Source: an uncultured Clostridium sp. (GTDB lineage: Bacteria > Bacillota > Clostridia > TANB77 > CAG-508). From it: a stretch of 64,000 nucleotides of DNA. The notes below the pieces were generated by a model, which ran no database searches, was not told the DNA's origin, and saw nothing but the letters and a program-made list of their open reading frames with translations. Made by a program: the position numbers and the translations under genes. This document shows positions 61,402-64,000 of this stretch, piece by piece. Position 1 is the first letter of the stretch. Each line of letters opens with the position of its first letter. The stretch covers positions 1-64,000 of the forward strand of contig CANPNZ010000006.1 in the NCBI GenBank assembly GCA_947575605.1, written 5' to 3'.

Positions 61402-62616
61402 ATGGAAAATGTTTTCAATATTTTAGAAGAAAGAGGCTATATTGAACAAATGACGCATCCCCAAGAAATCAAAGAACTTTTTGGAAAGGAGTCCGTTCCT
61501 TTCTATATTGGAATTGATCCAACAGCAGATAGCTTACATGTTGGCCATTTTGTTTCTTTGATGGTGGCAAGTCACATGCAAAAATGTGGTCATAAACCAA
61601 TCATCCTAGTTGGGGGTGGTACCGCAACAATTGGTGATCCTTCTGGAAAAACGGATATGCGAAAAATGCTTTCTCGTGAAGAATTGGATCACAACGTAGA
61701 ATGTATCAAAAAACAGATTGAAAAATTTGTCAACTTCGAAGGTGAAAATAGTGCAATTATTGTAAACAATGCCGATTGGTTATTAGATTTAAAATTTGTT
61801 GATTTTGTTCGTGAAATTGGTAGCCTATTTTCTGTTAATCGAATGCTTGCTGCTGAATGTTATAAACAAAGGATGGAAACTGGCCTAACTTTTTTTGAAA
61901 TGAGTTACATGTTAATGCAATCTTACGATTTCTTGTATTTATATAATCAATATGGCTGTAAACTTCAAATGGGTGGAAACGATCAATGGTCTAACATCAT
62001 TGGAGGAGTTGAATTAATTAGAAAAATTGGAAAAGATGATTCTTTTGGTCTAACGTTTAAACTGTTAACCACTAAAGAAGGTAAAAAAATGGGGAAAACA
62101 GAAAAAGGTGCACTTTGGTTAGACCCTAAAAAAACTTCTCCTTATGACTTTTATCAATATTGGAGAAATGTAGAAGATGGTAGTGTTGAAAATGTATTTA
62201 AAATGCTTACCTTTTTACCTCTTGAAAAAATAAAAGAATTATCTTCTTATCAAGATGAAAGAATCAATGAAGCAAAAAAAATTTTAGCTTTTGAAATCAC
62301 AAAACTTGTTCATGGTGAAGAAGAAGCAAAAAAAGCAGAAGAGGCTTCTAATGCCTTATTTAATGGTCAAGGTAGTTTAGAGAATATGCCTACTGTAAAA
62401 TTAGAAAATGCTAATTCATCTATTTTAAATGCTATTATTTTAACTGGTATCGCTCCATCGAAAGGGCAAGCTAGAACCTTAATTACACAAGGTGGTATTT
62501 CTTTAAATGATGAAAAAATAACCGATGTTAATTATATTCTTTCTGATAAAGATTTTTCAGATGGCTTTGCTATTTTGAAAAAAGGTAAAAAAGTATTTTA
62601 TAAATTAGAAAAATAG
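61402..62616 (+). CDS. tyrS: Tyrosyl-tRNA synthetase
   Basis: IGIDPTADSLHVGHF, MGGNDQWSNI, KMGKTEKGALW (KMSKS-like), C-terminal S4 domain. Confidence 0.96.
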   Translation: MENVFNILEERGYIEQMTHPQEIKELFGKESVPFYIGIDPTADSLHVGHFVSLMVASHMQKCGHKPIILVGGGTATIGDPSGKTDMRKMLSREELDHNVECIKKQIEKFVNFEGENSAIIVNNADWLLDLKFVDFVREIGSLFSVNRMLAAECYKQRMETGLTFFEMSYMLMQSYDFLYLYNQYGCKLQMGGNDQWSNIIGGVELIRKIGKDDSFGLTFKLLTTKEGKKMGKTEKGALWLDPKKTSPYDFYQYWRNVEDGSVENVFKMLTFLPLEKIKELSSYQDERINEAKKILAFEITKLVHGEEEAKKAEEASNALFNGQGSLENMPTVKLENANSSILNAIILTGIAPSKGQARTLITQGGISLNDEKITDVNYILSDKDFSDGFAILKKGKKVFYKLEK

Positions 62617-62801
62617 AACAACAGTGACATGATTAAAATTTTTGACCTTTTAGATTAGTTTTCATGCCACGCCTGTTGTTCGCTCGCGAAAATTGCAAAG
62701 CAATTTTCTGTGAAATATTTTCTATTATAGGAAGTTCAGAGAACTTTCCTATAATAGAAAAGAAGCATGGATAGAATAGCTCTTTCCATGCTTCTTTTTT
62801 G
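62616..62801. repeat. Family A structured intergenic element (copy 2) with bidirectional terminator
   Basis: Same ordered hairpins and conserved blocks as 16323-16528. Confidence 0.75.
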
Positions 62802-62812
62802 TCGTTTATTAG

Positions 62813-63097
62813 TTACCATTTCTGTACCTCATTTTTATAGAACATTATGCTTTCCTGTACTGCCTCATCAAACGATTTCCCCTTATCGTTAACTATTTTT
62901 TTTGCTTTCTTGAGAATTGCTACCTTTGTTGCTTCCTCCTGGCTTTTTAATTTACTGGCAATTTTTTGAAAATTAGGGGAATCTACCATCTCTTCCCAAA
63001 GCTTTCTCGTTTTTGGAACAGAGAAAATGTCTTCTACCCGTTTCTCTGTATATGGTACCTTAGGATTACTTAACATTAACGCCTTTTTGTGTTTCAT
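62813..63097 (-). CDS. Small hypothetical protein
   Basis: RBS aaggag; 94 aa charged helical; contains in-frame CGG (63038). Confidence 0.6.
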   Translation of the reverse strand: MKHKKALMLSNPKVPYTEKRVEDIFSVPKTRKLWEEMVDSPNFQKIASKLKSQEEATKVAILKKAKKIVNDKGKSFDEAVQESIMFYKNEVQKW

Positions 63098-63198
63098 ACA
63101 TGAATTCTCCTTGTTTTCTACCCTTATATTTATATTGCTAACGCTATTTCAATTATACCATTTTATGTTGATTAATGCAAATTCTCTTCTAATCCAGA

Positions 63199-63231
63199 AT
63201 GGCGAGTTTGTGCCTGTCCCAATCCCGCCAT
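63199..63231 (-). repeat. 33-nt palindromic REP-like element (intergenic copy)
   Basis: Minus strand ATGGCGGGATTGGGACAGGCACAAACTCGCCAT. Confidence 0.75.
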
Positions 63232-63247
63232 CCCAAAGTCGCCACCA

Positions 63248-63538
63248 CTACCTACTTCTTTCTACAATTTCTACAATATCAGCAATATACTCTCCTATTA
63301 CAGGAATATTTAATGTCACAATTTTTTGTAATAAAATAACAAGAATAGCAGTAATAATAGTAACTCCTATACCAATACCAACACCCCTAGCAATTCCAGC
63401 TAATAAGTTTCGTTTTATAATTTCCTTTTTATTTCCTAATAAATAGCTCCATTCTACATAGTTTCCTTCTTGTAGCATATTACTTAATTTTTCTATTGAT
63501 TTTTCTAATATATTTACTTTTTTGTTTTTTAACCACAT
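63248..63538 (-). CDS. Small membrane protein, DUF5665-like
   Basis: N-terminal amphipathic region, GIARGVGIGIGVTIITAILVILLQKIV TM, IPVIGEYIADIVEIVE. Confidence 0.7.
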   Translation of the reverse strand: MWLKNKKVNILEKSIEKLSNMLQEGNYVEWSYLLGNKKEIIKRNLLAGIARGVGIGIGVTIITAILVILLQKIVTLNIPVIGEYIADIVEIVERSR

Positions 63539-63574
63539 AAAAAATCCACCTTTTGTATTATGGTGGATTTTTTA
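63539..63574. terminator. Rho-independent terminator
   Basis: AAAAAATCCACC-ttttgtattat-GGTGGATTTTTT. Confidence 0.85.
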
Positions 63575-63595
63575 ATTTAAATTTATTCTTTTTTA

Positions 63596-63982
63596 TCATT
63601 TTTCTTTCAATTTATTTTCTAGTTTCCTTAATAAATTGAAATATGAATTTTTTATATCTTGATATACTTCCCTTGATTTTACTTCATCATACAGATGAGA
63701 TAAACTATTGCGTGCTAACATCATTTTTATCCATGCTTCTCCATCTTCTAACATACCATATTCAAAAGCTGATTTTATGATTTCTCTTGGACTCCCTGTT
63801 TTTTCGATGACTCCTACATATTCTAAGTAATCTTTCATAGTTTTCCAAGCTAATTCAAAGGTAAATTCAAACCTATGTAAAACGCCATCAATAATAATAT
63901 CATTTTCTTTCTCTTCTAACGCTTCTTTTAATCTTTCTACTGCATTAGAAAATTCTTTTCTTCTTTCCCCAAATCTTCCCAT
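63596..63982 (-). CDS. HI0074-family nucleotidyltransferase substrate-binding protein (HEPN-like partner of an MNT module)
   Basis: HRFEFTFELAWKTMKDYLEYVG...SPREIIKSAFEYGML...WIKMMLARNSLSHLYDE. Confidence 0.88.
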   Translation of the reverse strand: MGRFGERRKEFSNAVERLKEALEEKENDIIIDGVLHRFEFTFELAWKTMKDYLEYVGVIEKTGSPREIIKSAFEYGMLEDGEAWIKMMLARNSLSHLYDEVKSREVYQDIKNSYFNLLRKLENKLKEK

Positions 63983-64000
63983 TAAAAATCAACTCCATCT

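Overview
AT-rich, Clostridia-like (Bacillota) chromosomal window. About 1-33 kb is mostly a minus-strand surface-glycan region: GtrB/GtrA, a PRPP synthetase, a Wzm/Wzt-type ABC exporter, a polymerase-like membrane protein, two DUF6020-like paralogues and many GT2/GT4 glycosyltransferases. It also holds a plus-strand polyprenyl-phosphoribose-like operon and two large cell-wall hydrolases that share near-identical repeat domains. Housekeeping genes follow (guaB, rpmA, rplU, HAM1/RdgB, CarD, dut, NUDIX, DUF84 NTPase, Mg P-type ATPase, dnaE, thioesterase, rubrerythrin, tyrS), plus a restriction-modification pair. A ~10.6 kb integrative mobilizable element (38955-49588) sits in the 3' end of tRNA-Leu(UAA), bounded by 13-bp direct repeats, and carries an IS110-family element. 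The main finding concerns CGG codons. Every gene in the window that looks frameshifted (dnaE twice, the IS110 transposase, the DUF84 NTPase) breaks exactly at an in-frame CGG. In all four cases skipping only the C (+1: NNN C GGN) restores the conserved protein, with Gly next. CGG is otherwise almost absent: by manual scan I found 7 in-frame CGG in about 18,800 codons, 4 of them at these shift points, the other 3 in small or horizontally acquired-looking genes. This suggests +1 ribosomal frameshifting at a rare or unassigned CGG codon. I also found two families of structured intergenic repeats with compensatory base changes, long perfect inverted repeats, and a short palindromic element inserted in frame inside dnaE. 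All of this is by-eye reading, with no database or folding runs.
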